Positions 20,212 to 29,270 of a stretch of 64,000 nucleotides of DNA are shown here, in pieces (position 1 is the stretch's first letter; every line of letters starts with the position of its first letter). A model generated the notes under the pieces. It had not been told where the DNA came from. It saw only the letters and a list, made by a program, of their open reading frames with translations, and did not search any database. The position numbers were made by a program, and so were the translations under genes. Origin of the DNA: Sulfuriferula plumbiphila (GTDB lineage: Bacteria > Pseudomonadota > Gammaproteobacteria > Burkholderiales > Sulfuriferulaceae); NCBI RefSeq assembly GCF_009938015.1, contig NZ_AP021884.1, forward strand, positions 1,599,501-1,663,500, read 5' to 3'.

Positions 20212-22143
20212 ATGATGAACGACCTGGCAACCGTATTCAGCGCCGACGGCGTATTTGCAGCAGCCATTCCAGGTTACCGGGTACGCGCGCAACAATTGGA
20301 ACTTGCCAATGCCATTGGACAGACCATCGAGTCCCGCAGCGTACTCATCGCCGAAGCGGGCACCGGTACCGGAAAAACGCTCGCCTACCTTGCCCCGGCG
20401 CTGCTGCATGGCGGCAAGGTAATCATCTCTACCGGCACAAAAAACTTGCAAGACCAGCTCTACCGGCGCGATCTGCCCACGGTGCGCGCTGCCCTTAAAG
20501 TGCCCGCTATTGTGGCGCTGCTCAAGGGGCGTGCCAATTATGTCTGCCACTACCATCTGGAACGTGCGCGCGAAGAAGGCCGTTTCATGTCGCGCGAAGA
20601 TGTGGCGCACCTGGAACAGGTGAGCCGCTTTGCCGAATCCAGCCGCAGCGGCGACAGGGCGGAACTGCATGGCGTGGCCGAAGACGCCAATATCTGGCGT
20701 TACGTCACTTCCAGCCGGGAAAATTGTCTGGGCAGCGATTGCCCGCATCATAAAAAATGTTTTGTGCTGGAAGCGCGCAAAAAAGCGCTGGAGGCGGATA
20801 TCGTGGTGGTCAACCATCATCTGTTTTTTGCCGATGTCTGGCTGCGCGATGAAGGTGTGGCGGAGCTGCTGCCGGCATGCAATACGGTGATATTTGATGA
20901 AGCCCACCAACTGCCCGAAACAGCCGGGTTATTCTTTGGCGAAACCCTGACCACCGGTCAGTTAGTCGAACTGGCACGGGACGCGCGGCTGGAGGCGATA
21001 CAGTCGTGCAAGGATTACGCGGCACTACCCGAGGCGGCGCAAAAGCTGGATAAGGCAGCGCGTGATTTGCGTTTGGTATTCAGTGAGGACAGCGGGCGCT
21101 GGCCGCTGGAAAAAGTGTGCGACCGCAGCGGGTTTGAAGCGGCTTTTGTCGATGCGGGTGCTGCACTGGATGAACTGGTGGCACACCTGGAAACGCAGGC
21201 GCAGCGTGCACCGGGTCTGGAGAACTGCTGGCAGCGCGGGCGCGAGCTGGCAAACATGCATGCAAAATGGCAGGAGCCCGCACCTGCCGAGAGTGTGCGC
21301 TGGGTAGAAGCATTCAGCCACGCATTGGGGTTCAACACCACGCCGCTGTCGGTCGCAGAGATATTCACAAAGCAGATCGAGGGTAGCGCCCGCGCCTGGA
21401 TTTTTACTTCGGCGACCCTGTCGGTGAAAGGCGATTTTGCCCATTACCGCAAGCAGCTCGGACTTATGGAGGCAACCAGCGCATCATGGGAGAGCCCATT
21501 CGACTATGACCGGCAGGCCATGCTCTACGCGCCGCCTGGCATGCCCGAGCCCAACACGCCGAACTACACTCGCGCCGTGCTGGAGGCTGCGCTGCCAGTG
21601 ATTGCCGCCAGCCAGGGCAGGGCGTTTCTGCTGTTTACCTCGCTGCGTGCGATGAAAGAAGCGCATGGCCTGCTGCAACAGGCCTTCGAGCAGAGCGCGC
21701 TTGATTACCCCATTCTCATGCAGGGCGAGCAATCCCGCACCGAACTCCTCGAACGTTTTCGTCAGCTCGGAAACGCCGTATTGCTTGGCAGTCAGAGCTT
21801 CTGGGAGGGCGTGGACGTCAAGGGTGAAGCGCTGTCCCTGGTGGTAATTGATAAACTGCCGTTTGCACCGCCGGACGATCCGGTGCTGGCAGCGCGTATC
21901 AGTCATATCAATCAGTCGGGCGGCAATGCTTTCATGGAATATCAACTGCCGCATGCGGTGATTACCCTCAAGCAGGGCGCTGGTCGATTGATTCGCGACG
22001 AAGCCGACCGCGGCGTGCTGATGATCTGCGATCCGCGTCTGCTTTCCAAACCCTACGGACGGCGCATCTGGCAAAGCCTGCCGCCGATGCGGCGCAGCCG
22101 CGAGCTCGCAGATGTGCAGAGCTTTTTTGCCCGGCCGCAATAA
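20212..22143 (+). CDS. DinG/YoaA-family ATP-dependent DNA helicase
   Basis: XPD-like superfamily 2 helicase, 643 aa. Walker A lies in AEAGTGTGKTLAYL near residue 48. The four Fe-S cysteines are around NYVCHYH (about residue 110) and NCLGSDCPHHKKC (about 168-180). The DEAH box is VIFDEAHQLPE, and helicase motif VI falls near LKQGAGRLIRDEADRGVL. The length and the Fe-S pattern fit YoaA more than the longer DinG. These helicases act in replication repair. The 20051-20211 gap shows no gene. Confidence 0.92.
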   Translation: MMNDLATVFSADGVFAAAIPGYRVRAQQLELANAIGQTIESRSVLIAEAGTGTGKTLAYLAPALLHGGKVIISTGTKNLQDQLYRRDLPTVRAALKVPAIVALLKGRANYVCHYHLERAREEGRFMSREDVAHLEQVSRFAESSRSGDRAELHGVAEDANIWRYVTSSRENCLGSDCPHHKKCFVLEARKKALEADIVVVNHHLFFADVWLRDEGVAELLPACNTVIFDEAHQLPETAGLFFGETLTTGQLVELARDARLEAIQSCKDYAALPEAAQKLDKAARDLRLVFSEDSGRWPLEKVCDRSGFEAAFVDAGAALDELVAHLETQAQRAPGLENCWQRGRELANMHAKWQEPAPAESVRWVEAFSHALGFNTTPLSVAEIFTKQIEGSARAWIFTSATLSVKGDFAHYRKQLGLMEATSASWESPFDYDRQAMLYAPPGMPEPNTPNYTRAVLEAALPVIAASQGRAFLLFTSLRAMKEAHGLLQQAFEQSALDYPILMQGEQSRTELLERFRQLGNAVLLGSQSFWEGVDVKGEALSLVVIDKLPFAPPDDPVLAARISHINQSGGNAFMEYQLPHAVITLKQGAGRLIRDEADRGVLMICDPRLLSKPYGRRIWQSLPPMRRSRELADVQSFFARPQ

Positions 22144-22212
22144 GCTGGCCAGGGAAGGCTGCGGTCGGAGACGGTTGGACGCTGTTCAAATCACAATCTA
22201 AAATCAACGGGT

Positions 22213-23439
22213 TCATTCCTCACACCGACGTGCAATGAGCACGGCATTGCTGCCGCCGAATGCGAAGGAGTTGGAGAGCACTGCGCTCAGCGTTTTCTGG
22301 CGCATGCCTTCCGCCACCACGTCGATGCCGAGGCCGGGGTCGGTTACCCGGCAGTGGGCGGTCGGTGGAATCACGTTTTTTTGCATGGCGATAATGGCAA
22401 TGGCCAGTTCCACTGCCCCGCCTGCACCCATCAGGTGACCGTGCACCGCTTTGCTCGAGCTAACCGGCAGGGTGTGCAGATGTTCGCTAAACACCGTACG
22501 TAATGATTCCGCTTCGACGGCATCGCCAGCCGGCGTTCCGGTGCCATGCGCATTGACATAGTCGATTGCGCCTGGATCGAGTCCAGCGTCGGTTAGCGCG
22601 TGGCGAATGGCTTTGACCTGTCCGCTTGATGAAGGGTGAGTAATATGGGCAGCATCGCAAGAAGCCCCATAGCCGGCCAGTTCAGCCAGGATGGTCGCGC
22701 CGCGAGCCTGGGCCGAAGCCAGGCTTTCCAGCACCAGAAAGGCGGCACCCTCACCCAATACCAGGCCATTGCGATCAGCCGAAAAGGGGCGGCAGGATGC
22801 TTCCACTTGGGCATCGGGAGTGGCCAGGGCGCGTAGCGCATGCCAGGCATGCAAGATGCCATAAGTCAACAATGCTTCGCTGCCACCGGCCAGTATGCGT
22901 TCGCTATAGCCATGGCGAATGGCGCGCAGCGCTTCACCGATGGCGCTGCTGGAGGAAGCGCAGGCAATTGAATAGGTGTTATTGACGCCGCTCAGGCCGA
23001 AGCGGATAGCCAGCTCTGAAGCCGCCGCGTTGTTTATGCCGCGTGGCAGCGTCATCGGCGCGAGACGGTTGCGGTTTTCCCCATACAGACGGTAGAACGC
23101 CTCGTCGGTGGTGGTGCTGGCGCCGGAGCCGGTGCCAAGATGGACGCCCATGTCAGCCAGCAGCTCGGGACGTTCAAGCAGGCCGGCTTCGGTCAGCGCA
23201 TAGCGGCCCGCGGCCAGCGCCAGTTGCGTGACCCGGTCGGGCGGCGCCCCCTTGCTGGCATCGTCGATGGGTGTGTCGATCCAGGCGGCAAGCTGTACCG
23301 GCGAGGCGCGTTCCCCCGCAGGCAGCAACCGTATCCCAGAGCGGCCTTCTGCTACATTGTCAAACAGGGGACCGGGCCAGTTGCCGACGGGTGAGACGAT
23401 GCCCATCCCGGTGACGACAACGCGACGCAGTTCACTCAT
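22213..23439 (-). CDS. Beta-ketoacyl-ACP synthase (FabF-like)
   Basis: Condensing enzyme of the KAS II type, 408 aa, in a three-gene operon with a dedicated carrier protein. The N-terminus is RRVVVTGMGIVSPVGN, and the catalytic triad is visible: cysteine in YSIACASSSSAI, histidine in NAHGTGTPAGDA and histidine in AVHGHLMGAGGAVE. It is more divergent than a housekeeping FabF and separate from fabD/fabG, which suggests a specialised acyl product. It overlaps the upstream ACP gene by 8 nt. Confidence 0.9.
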   Translation of the reverse strand: MSELRRVVVTGMGIVSPVGNWPGPLFDNVAEGRSGIRLLPAGERASPVQLAAWIDTPIDDASKGAPPDRVTQLALAAGRYALTEAGLLERPELLADMGVHLGTGSGASTTTDEAFYRLYGENRNRLAPMTLPRGINNAAASELAIRFGLSGVNNTYSIACASSSSAIGEALRAIRHGYSERILAGGSEALLTYGILHAWHALRALATPDAQVEASCRPFSADRNGLVLGEGAAFLVLESLASAQARGATILAELAGYGASCDAAHITHPSSSGQVKAIRHALTDAGLDPGAIDYVNAHGTGTPAGDAVEAESLRTVFSEHLHTLPVSSSKAVHGHLMGAGGAVELAIAIIAMQKNVIPPTAHCRVTDPGLGIDVVAEGMRQKTLSAVLSNSFAFGGSNAVLIARRCEE

Positions 23440-23668
23440 GCTGGAGCTTTGCGGTGACCTGATCCAGCACATCACCGACGGTTACCGGCGGCTCGCCGGT
23501 TTGGTCAAAACGAATATTGAAACTGTCCTCGATCTGGAACATGAATTCGATGGTGGCCAGCGAGTCGAGCCCGATTTGTTCCAGTGTCGTTTCGCGCGAA
23601 AGCCCCGCGCGGGGAATCTCAAGTTGCTGAGCCAGCATGTCGCACAGGCGGTTTTCGGTATCGTTCAC
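23432..23668 (-). CDS. Acyl carrier protein
   Basis: A 78-aa carrier protein whose phosphopantetheine-attachment serine lies in GLDSLATIEFMFQIED near residue 36. It overlaps the hydrolase gene by 4 nt and the ketosynthase by 8 nt, so the three are translationally coupled. It is not the housekeeping acpP, whose neighbours would be fab genes and which normally has a longer acidic DSLD motif. Confidence 0.9.
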   Translation of the reverse strand: MNDTENRLCDMLAQQLEIPRAGLSRETTLEQIGLDSLATIEFMFQIEDSFNIRFDQTGEPPVTVGDVLDQVTAKLQHE

Positions 23669-24531
23669 TGTTTCTTTCTTTGGGGCATAAGCGGGGCGTG
23701 GATCGGAGGAGCAAAGGGCTGCATGGCGTCAGCGCTGGCCTGAAAAAAATCGACGGTGAGCGCTGCAACACGCTCGCGCTCGTTGTCGAGTGTGATCATG
23801 TGGTAGCTGTCATGCAACTGCACCAGGCGTACATCGCGCGCCTGTACCCGGCGTTGTACCAGATAGGCGCTTTTCAGACTGGCGATGTCGTCTTCACTGG
23901 AATGCAATATAAGCGTGGGTGCGACGACCTGCGGCAAGTGGCGGCGCGTGTATCGCATCAGTTTTTCCGCTTCGTGCAGTGCCGGCAGTGAGAGGGCGGA
24001 AGCGCCGACCGCGGAAATCGGTCCCGCCGCTACCTGGCGTTCGATCCATTCGCGCAAACGTTCATTCTTGATGCCGAAGGGTGAGGTTTCGCGGATCAGC
24101 ATGCGATGCCGTAATGGTGTGAAATAGCCTAGCGGGCTCAGAAAACGGTACCAGGGGGTATTCCAGCCGTCGTAGTACAGGGTGGTGGATAGTGCACCGA
24201 CTGCCGCAACGGCTCCGCTGCGCGCGACGGCAACCGCCAGCGCCAGCGTGGCACCCATGCTTAAACCGCATATTGCGACTTGGCTGTACCGGGTGGCGAG
24301 CGTGTCGAAGCGAGCCACCGCCTCATCCAGCCAATCGCGCCAACTGCCTGTGCTGGCCTTGGCGGAAAAACCATAGCCTGTCAGGTGCGGCGCATCGACC
24401 GTGAAACCGGTGCGATGAAGCGCCTTGAGCAGCGGCTGCAGTTCAAGCGGAGTGCTGCGCAGGCCGTGGAGTGCGAGCACGGCATAATCACCACCGGCCA
24501 GAAACTGGGCGCGATTGATATCATTCGTCAT
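23665..24531 (-). CDS. Alpha/beta hydrolase (esterase/thioesterase-like)
   Basis: Serine hydrolase of the carboxylesterase/monoacylglycerol-lipase type, 288 aa. The oxyanion region is AVLALHGLRSTPLELQPL, the nucleophile elbow is CGLSMGATLAL near residue 110, the acid lies in LILHSSEDDIAS, and the histidine in LHDSYHMITLDNERE. First gene of the operon with the ACP and ketosynthase, it plausibly releases or edits the acyl chain. The ATG at 24531 is preferred; 13 in-frame codons upstream look non-coding. No gene is seen in 24532-24838. Confidence 0.82.
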   Translation of the reverse strand: MTNDINRAQFLAGGDYAVLALHGLRSTPLELQPLLKALHRTGFTVDAPHLTGYGFSAKASTGSWRDWLDEAVARFDTLATRYSQVAICGLSMGATLALAVAVARSGAVAAVGALSTTLYYDGWNTPWYRFLSPLGYFTPLRHRMLIRETSPFGIKNERLREWIERQVAAGPISAVGASALSLPALHEAEKLMRYTRRHLPQVVAPTLILHSSEDDIASLKSAYLVQRRVQARDVRLVQLHDSYHMITLDNERERVAALTVDFFQASADAMQPFAPPIHAPLMPQRKKQ

Positions 24532-24838
24532 GGGATTGATTTCTTGTAATGTTTTTGCGAACGTCAACAAAGCCCAAAAAAACTGTCGAGACCCTATTCA
24601 CGCCTGGCATTGCTTCATCATGAGGTAGGTGCGTGGAGCATGCTTTGAGGCATGCCTGCCCTGCCATTGTAGCTTTTGAACCTTACGATTCACTTAAATG
24701 CCCAGTGTCCAGCAAACCGCTGCCTGAGATAACCTCTCGAAGATGAAATTTAAGATAAACGACGGTATAGAGATGCCTGGTCAAGTGGTTTGGCGGATAG
24801 TGCACGCAGCATTCATCCAGCCGCCCATCACTCGACCT

Positions 24839-26164
24839 TTAAAACGTCCCGTGCAGCCGCACGGCACCGATGGAAACCGGCCCACGCTCGGCGTTATACG
24901 CGGGATTGCGGATGTATTGGTAGTCCAGGGTAAGCCAGGTGCCTTTTACAGCCCCAAGGCTATAGTAGGTTTCCAGGATTCTTTCCGGACGGTAGTTGAG
25001 TGCGCCGTCGCCGATGAAGAAACTGATGCCGCCGGCGGCCAAATAGCCGCGCCGCTGACGCGACAGTCCGTTTTGCACGAGCGCGACGCCCATGCTGTCC
25101 TGAGTGCGACCCCAGGCACTGCCCTGGACGACTGCTCCTGCAGACAGTGAGTTGTCTATTTCGGTGAAGGCGTAGGTTTCGGTTTTGCCGTCAGCCCAAC
25201 TGGCGCGGCCGAACACGCCCACATCGGGAGTGAGCTGTTGTTCCAGGTTGAGGTCAAAGCCGTATTTGATCTGATTGCCGTAACGCACATTGTTGATGTC
25301 CGGCACGCCGCCGTGGAGCGCGGCATAATCCAGCGCATCCTGGAAGCGGGACATCACAGTGCGGTTGCGGAAAGCCAGCAGGTGCACCTTGCCCGGTTGA
25401 CCGGCTAGCGTATGGTCGTGTTCCACTTCGATCTGGTCGCCGTAGTGACTGAAGATATTCTGATCGAGAGCAAGCTGGTTGGGCACCTTGGGCTGGATGA
25501 AGCGGCCGGCGCGCAAGGCCCAGTCGTCGTGATAGTACTCCAGCGCTGCGCCCCAGGAATAGCCACGCGAATCAGCGGCGTAGTCGTAAGCGCCCGCCGT
25601 CATGAGAGACCAGTTGAGAAACTGGGTACGCGGATCGTGGCTGTAGGCGTTATTGTCGAATATGTCCGTTACGGAAAGCTTGCCAATGGTGAGCGCTATC
25701 CGGCGGCTATCTATTGTTCCTGCGAGTTGGTTGGCTGCCGAATCAACCGCATTTTGTGTACCGCCCAGTCCCCAGGTTTGGCGCAGAAAGATCCTGGCCA
25801 CGTAAAATGTCGGCGTAGGCCCGGCGGTGCGGGCGATTTCTCCGTTGGTGAAACCGCCCAGGCCAGTGAGGTTGGAGAGCGGGACGCCTTGCGCCACTTC
25901 CGGGTTGAAATACAGTTCGCCCCCCGCCCATGGCCGCATACCGAGGAAAGCGGTCCCGGTGAAGGAATAGCTTTTTGCCCGCTCCGGAGAGAGGCTGTCG
26001 GGTCCGCTGTAGGCGGCATTGAATGGCGCCTTGCCCTGCCAGATGTAGGTGGTCTGGAATTTGGCGTTCCAGCTTTCTTCATCTGCCCCACGGGCGAGAG
26101 GGAATCCGATGCTGGCCGCAACACAGACCAGCAGCAAAGGAGTGATAATGCGATGAATGGCCAT
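24839..26164 (-). CDS. OprB-like carbohydrate-selective porin
   Basis: Outer-membrane barrel of 441 aa with an N-terminal signal peptide (about residues 1-26, ending ARGADE). OprB-type segments include WNAKFQTTYIWQGKAPFNAAY, a PTFYVARIFLRQTWGLGG strand, KLSVTDIFDNNAYSHDPR and the C-terminal aromatic residue of GAVRLHGTF. Repeating amphipathic strands fit a 16-stranded pore. Substrate is not predictable; OprB relatives move sugars. It lies 20 nt after the small unknown gene on the same strand. Confidence 0.85.
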   Translation of the reverse strand: MAIHRIITPLLLVCVAASIGFPLARGADEESWNAKFQTTYIWQGKAPFNAAYSGPDSLSPERAKSYSFTGTAFLGMRPWAGGELYFNPEVAQGVPLSNLTGLGGFTNGEIARTAGPTPTFYVARIFLRQTWGLGGTQNAVDSAANQLAGTIDSRRIALTIGKLSVTDIFDNNAYSHDPRTQFLNWSLMTAGAYDYAADSRGYSWGAALEYYHDDWALRAGRFIQPKVPNQLALDQNIFSHYGDQIEVEHDHTLAGQPGKVHLLAFRNRTVMSRFQDALDYAALHGGVPDINNVRYGNQIKYGFDLNLEQQLTPDVGVFGRASWADGKTETYAFTEIDNSLSAGAVVQGSAWGRTQDSMGVALVQNGLSRQRRGYLAAGGISFFIGDGALNYRPERILETYYSLGAVKGTWLTLDYQYIRNPAYNAERGPVSIGAVRLHGTF

Positions 26165-26184
26165 AACGCTACACCAGGGGCAGT

Positions 26185-26586
26185 TTAAAACGCCAGCTCG
26201 ACTAATTTAAAGCGCAATAGTCCAGCTGCGAGGACGAGATATGCGCGCAGAACGATCATCCAGATCCTGTTCAAGAGCGTCAGGTTGGCTGGCGCGGGTT
26301 GATCGAGTGGCGGCATCCGCCAAGTTTCTTTCAGCGCGGGATCCATCCGCTCGACACTGTCGATCTTAATGCCGCGCACTTTTTCCCGCGTCTTCGCACC
26401 GGTGGTTGTCGCGAGGCCGGCGCGGATCCCGCCGATGGGTACGCCTAGAACTTGCCAGCCCTGGATGTCAGGAAAAAGCGCGCCGCGGATATCACCAAGG
26501 CATGCACTACCGAGAACTCCACTCCCACGCATATCTGCACTAGGCGGTATCTCGTACTGCTCTTTGATCAGGCGATTTGATTTCAA
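26185..26586 (-). CDS. Unknown protein with C-terminal membrane helix
   Basis: A 133-aa reading frame not matched to a family. The N-terminal part is soluble and glycine-rich (DIQGWQVLGVPIGGIRAGLA). A single hydrophobic helix near the end (NRIWMIVLRAYLVLAAGLLRF) could anchor it in the inner membrane. It is directly upstream of the porin in the same direction, so the two are likely co-transcribed. Confidence 0.5.
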   Translation of the reverse strand: MKSNRLIKEQYEIPPSADMRGSGVLGSACLGDIRGALFPDIQGWQVLGVPIGGIRAGLATTTGAKTREKVRGIKIDSVERMDPALKETWRMPPLDQPAPANLTLLNRIWMIVLRAYLVLAAGLLRFKLVELAF

Positions 26587-27460
26587 GCTTGTTCTCCTGT
26601 TTCTTTCATTCGCACGGGTTACACGCGCGTGATCTGTTAGCGGCTCGCACTAGCAGATCCGCCGTCATGGAGTGATGTTTGCAGGCGGGATGGGCGCGCT
26701 TGCCGGGCAGTAGTGCTCATTCGCATCGTCATGCTGCGTCTATCTTCAATAACGCTCCGGAGGAGCGACGAGGAGCCCATACACGCCTTGGCGGACATGG
26801 TTTGCACTGGAGTCGTTGGTTTCATGCTGATCAGTCGTCTGCGCCGCCCGGGACGTGGTACGGCCGGGTAGCCACCGGTTCAAATGCCGCGCGCTAAAAC
26901 GGGAGACGAATGCGGAGGAAATGCGAATTTTCAAAGCCATTTTTATACCTCTTCATTTCCACAACTGCCAGGCGATCAGCCGCAGCAGTTGAGACAGAAA
27001 GGCCGAACGCCCCCGACATCTCGATCTTCCTACGGCCCAAAGACCTGACAGGGAATCGAAATGAAATGGCGTGCGCTCTCAGTCCAGAACGAACCGATCT
27101 GCGCCGGATCCGGCCAGCGAAAGGGAGGTGCTTTATAGGTCGCCTCTAAGGAGGCGATAAAACTTGAAATTACCTAATGGCGCACCGTCCCGCTTTTGGG
27201 CGAGACGGTGGTTTGAGAATGGACTCAACCGACGATCTCGCTATTGTTTTGCGTTCAAGGATCTACCAGAGTCAGCATTCATGGGGGAGCCCCGTTGTTT
27301 AGATGGGGCGCATTATGGGTGGTTGGAATGACGATGTCAAGGCCGCAAGCATGGTGATACAGAGCGCTTTGTCCAAACATTCAACCCGAGGAAATTTCGA
27401 GCAGTCGCTCGTGAATTTTTTAACCTGCTAGGCGCTCAATCCGGATTAGCCAGGCGCCGT
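26587..27460. other. Long gene-free stretch with several hairpins
   Basis: About 870 nt without a convincing gene on either strand. It holds a 7-bp hairpin TCGCCTC/GAGGCGA (27140-27157), a second CACCGTC/GACGGTG (27183-27210), and GCCCC/GGGGC near 27290-27315. Near 27390-27418 a CGAGC/GCTCG stem with flanking A/T runs could terminate the APC permease transcript. A 23-codon frame starting at 26921 has a GGAGG site but no recognisable product. The block lies upstream of the porin operon and may contain its promoter or an RNA element; no known riboswitch motif was recognised. Confidence 0.45.
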
Positions 27461-28840
27461 TCATGTATTGCGCCTCGCGCTGGATCTGCGCCAGCGCTTG
27501 CGATTGAGCAACAGGGGTACAACGCCGATGGCAATACCCCCCAAGCCGACAATGTTGGTGGTGAGATCGAAGGTCGGGATGCTGTAGGCGGCGATGAAGA
27601 ACAGGAAGGCAGCGCTGCCCGCCGGCCAGAGGGTAAGAAAAATCAGATTGTGAACGGAGTCGAGAGCCTGCCTGCGGTAATGCCAGGCACAGGCGAAACC
27701 GGCAAGGCCGTAATAGAAAGCGACCTGGAAACCGATGGCGTTGACTGAATCCTTGATGATCAGGTTTACGCTCGAGAAATTGGACGAGAGGAACAGTAAC
27801 ACCAGGCCGAACAGGGTGATGACCGCCGTCGCCACCCACGGCGTTTGCCAGGATTTGTGCAGAATGGCGTAACGCGGGTGGAGCACACCGTCGCGGCCCT
27901 TGGCATACATGGTGCGGGTAAATTGCAGGATCGAGGTTTCCAGCGTGCCGATGGAACTCAGCATCACGGCAACGATGGCCAGGTAGCTCCAGGGTTTGGG
28001 AAACAGTTTTTCGGCAACGGCGAATACGACATTGGTGCTTGATTGTGCAATCTCCTGATCGGTCAGCACCAGCAGCGTGATGGCCGCAAAAGCCATGAAC
28101 AGCAGCAGCACGATCACCATTGCCATCACCGCGCCGCGCCCGGGTGCATGAGCGGCATCACGCGTTTCCTCGTTGAGGTTGACGGTGACATCCCAGCCCC
28201 AGAAAAAGAACAGCGCGGTGAGCGCGCCGGTTGCGAATAGCTGGGGGGTGAATTGTGCGAAGGAGAACCAGGCCAGCGAGAAAGCATGCGCCGGTTGTGC
28301 GGCAAACTGGATGATCGCCGCGATGATGATGGCGATCAGCACCCCGATTTCTATGCCGGTCATGATGATCTGGGTATAGCTGGTCGGCTTGATGCCTTTG
28401 ACGATCACGGCGCTCACCGCCAGCAGCCAGCCGGCGGCGACAAAGGTCACCATGGCCGAATCGTTGGCCAGTGCGGGTTTGATCAGGATCAGTGTGGCGG
28501 TGGCGGCAGGGATAGTGCCGGACACCATGAATACCGCCGAAGCAACCAGCAAGGCCCAGCCGGCGAAAAAACCGAGCACCGGATTGAACGCCGCGCCTAC
28601 CCAGGCGTAGGACGCACCCGCATTCGGGTTGCTGCGATTGAGGTGCAGATAGGCAAATGAGACACCGAACATGATCAGCCCGCAGTAGAGCAGACTCGCA
28701 GGCGCCAGCGCACCGACTGCGGCGATCAGGGTGGCGGTGGTGGCGGCGATGCTGAAGGCGGGCGCGGTGCCGGCCACCCCCATGACGACGGACTCGCCTA
28801 CCCCGAGGGCATCGGCTTTGAGTTGGGTGGTTTCACGCAT
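27461..28840 (-). CDS. APC-family amino acid/polyamine permease
   Basis: Inner-membrane transporter, 459 aa with about 12 hydrophobic segments. The N-terminal signature GVGESVVMGVAGTAPAFSIA and the NPNAGASYAWVGAAFNP motif are typical of the amino acid-polyamine-organocation family, as is WGWDVTVNLNEETRDA in the middle. Substrate cannot be read from sequence. It is divergent from kup. Confidence 0.88.
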   Translation of the reverse strand: MRETTQLKADALGVGESVVMGVAGTAPAFSIAATTATLIAAVGALAPASLLYCGLIMFGVSFAYLHLNRSNPNAGASYAWVGAAFNPVLGFFAGWALLVASAVFMVSGTIPAATATLILIKPALANDSAMVTFVAAGWLLAVSAVIVKGIKPTSYTQIIMTGIEIGVLIAIIIAAIIQFAAQPAHAFSLAWFSFAQFTPQLFATGALTALFFFWGWDVTVNLNEETRDAAHAPGRGAVMAMVIVLLLFMAFAAITLLVLTDQEIAQSSTNVVFAVAEKLFPKPWSYLAIVAVMLSSIGTLETSILQFTRTMYAKGRDGVLHPRYAILHKSWQTPWVATAVITLFGLVLLFLSSNFSSVNLIIKDSVNAIGFQVAFYYGLAGFACAWHYRRQALDSVHNLIFLTLWPAGSAAFLFFIAAYSIPTFDLTTNIVGLGGIAIGVVPLLLNRKRWRRSSARRNT

Positions 28841-28895
28841 GCGGGTGTGTGGTCATTCTGTTATTAGGACTGGTTTCAGTAATTTGAACATGACC

Positions 28896-28922
28896 GCGGG
28901 ATTCAAGTAAGTGGAATCCCGC
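28896..28922. promoter_or_regulatory. Inverted repeat in the APC-kup divergent region
   Basis: A perfect 9-bp repeat, GCGGGATTC (28896-28904) with GAATCCCGC (28914-28922), sits 56 bp before the permease start. It could be an operator or a leader hairpin. The rest of the 430-nt gap (28841-29270) shows no gene and must contain both promoters. Confidence 0.35.
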
Positions 28923-29270
28923 TGATTTCAGGCTGCCAGTTTAACTGTCGGCAACATCGCAGCATAGGCCCTTATCCGGAGTCTGTTGATTCAGGCCCGA
29001 ATGGAGTGGGTTGGCTGCACCAGGTAAATGGCGGCGCATCGAATCCCGGGCCTGCCCATCAACAGACCGGAAGTTTGTGCGGTGCCGTGGAAAATTTCTC
29101 TCGCATACATTTACAAAGCTCCTACAACAAACTCAAATATGTGGCATATTTACTTGCCGTATCCGTCCTGAAAAACCGGATGCCCTTTATGCACGTCCAA
29201 CCTCGGGAATCCGAAATTCGCTGCCAACTTAAGTGGGCTCCACTGCCAGGCAATCCACCTATCCAAACGT

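Noticed and set aside
27420-27839. 139-codon minus-strand frame at the end of the APC permease
   Set aside because: It is an alternative frame of the permease coding region; the permease frame has the membrane-helix pattern.
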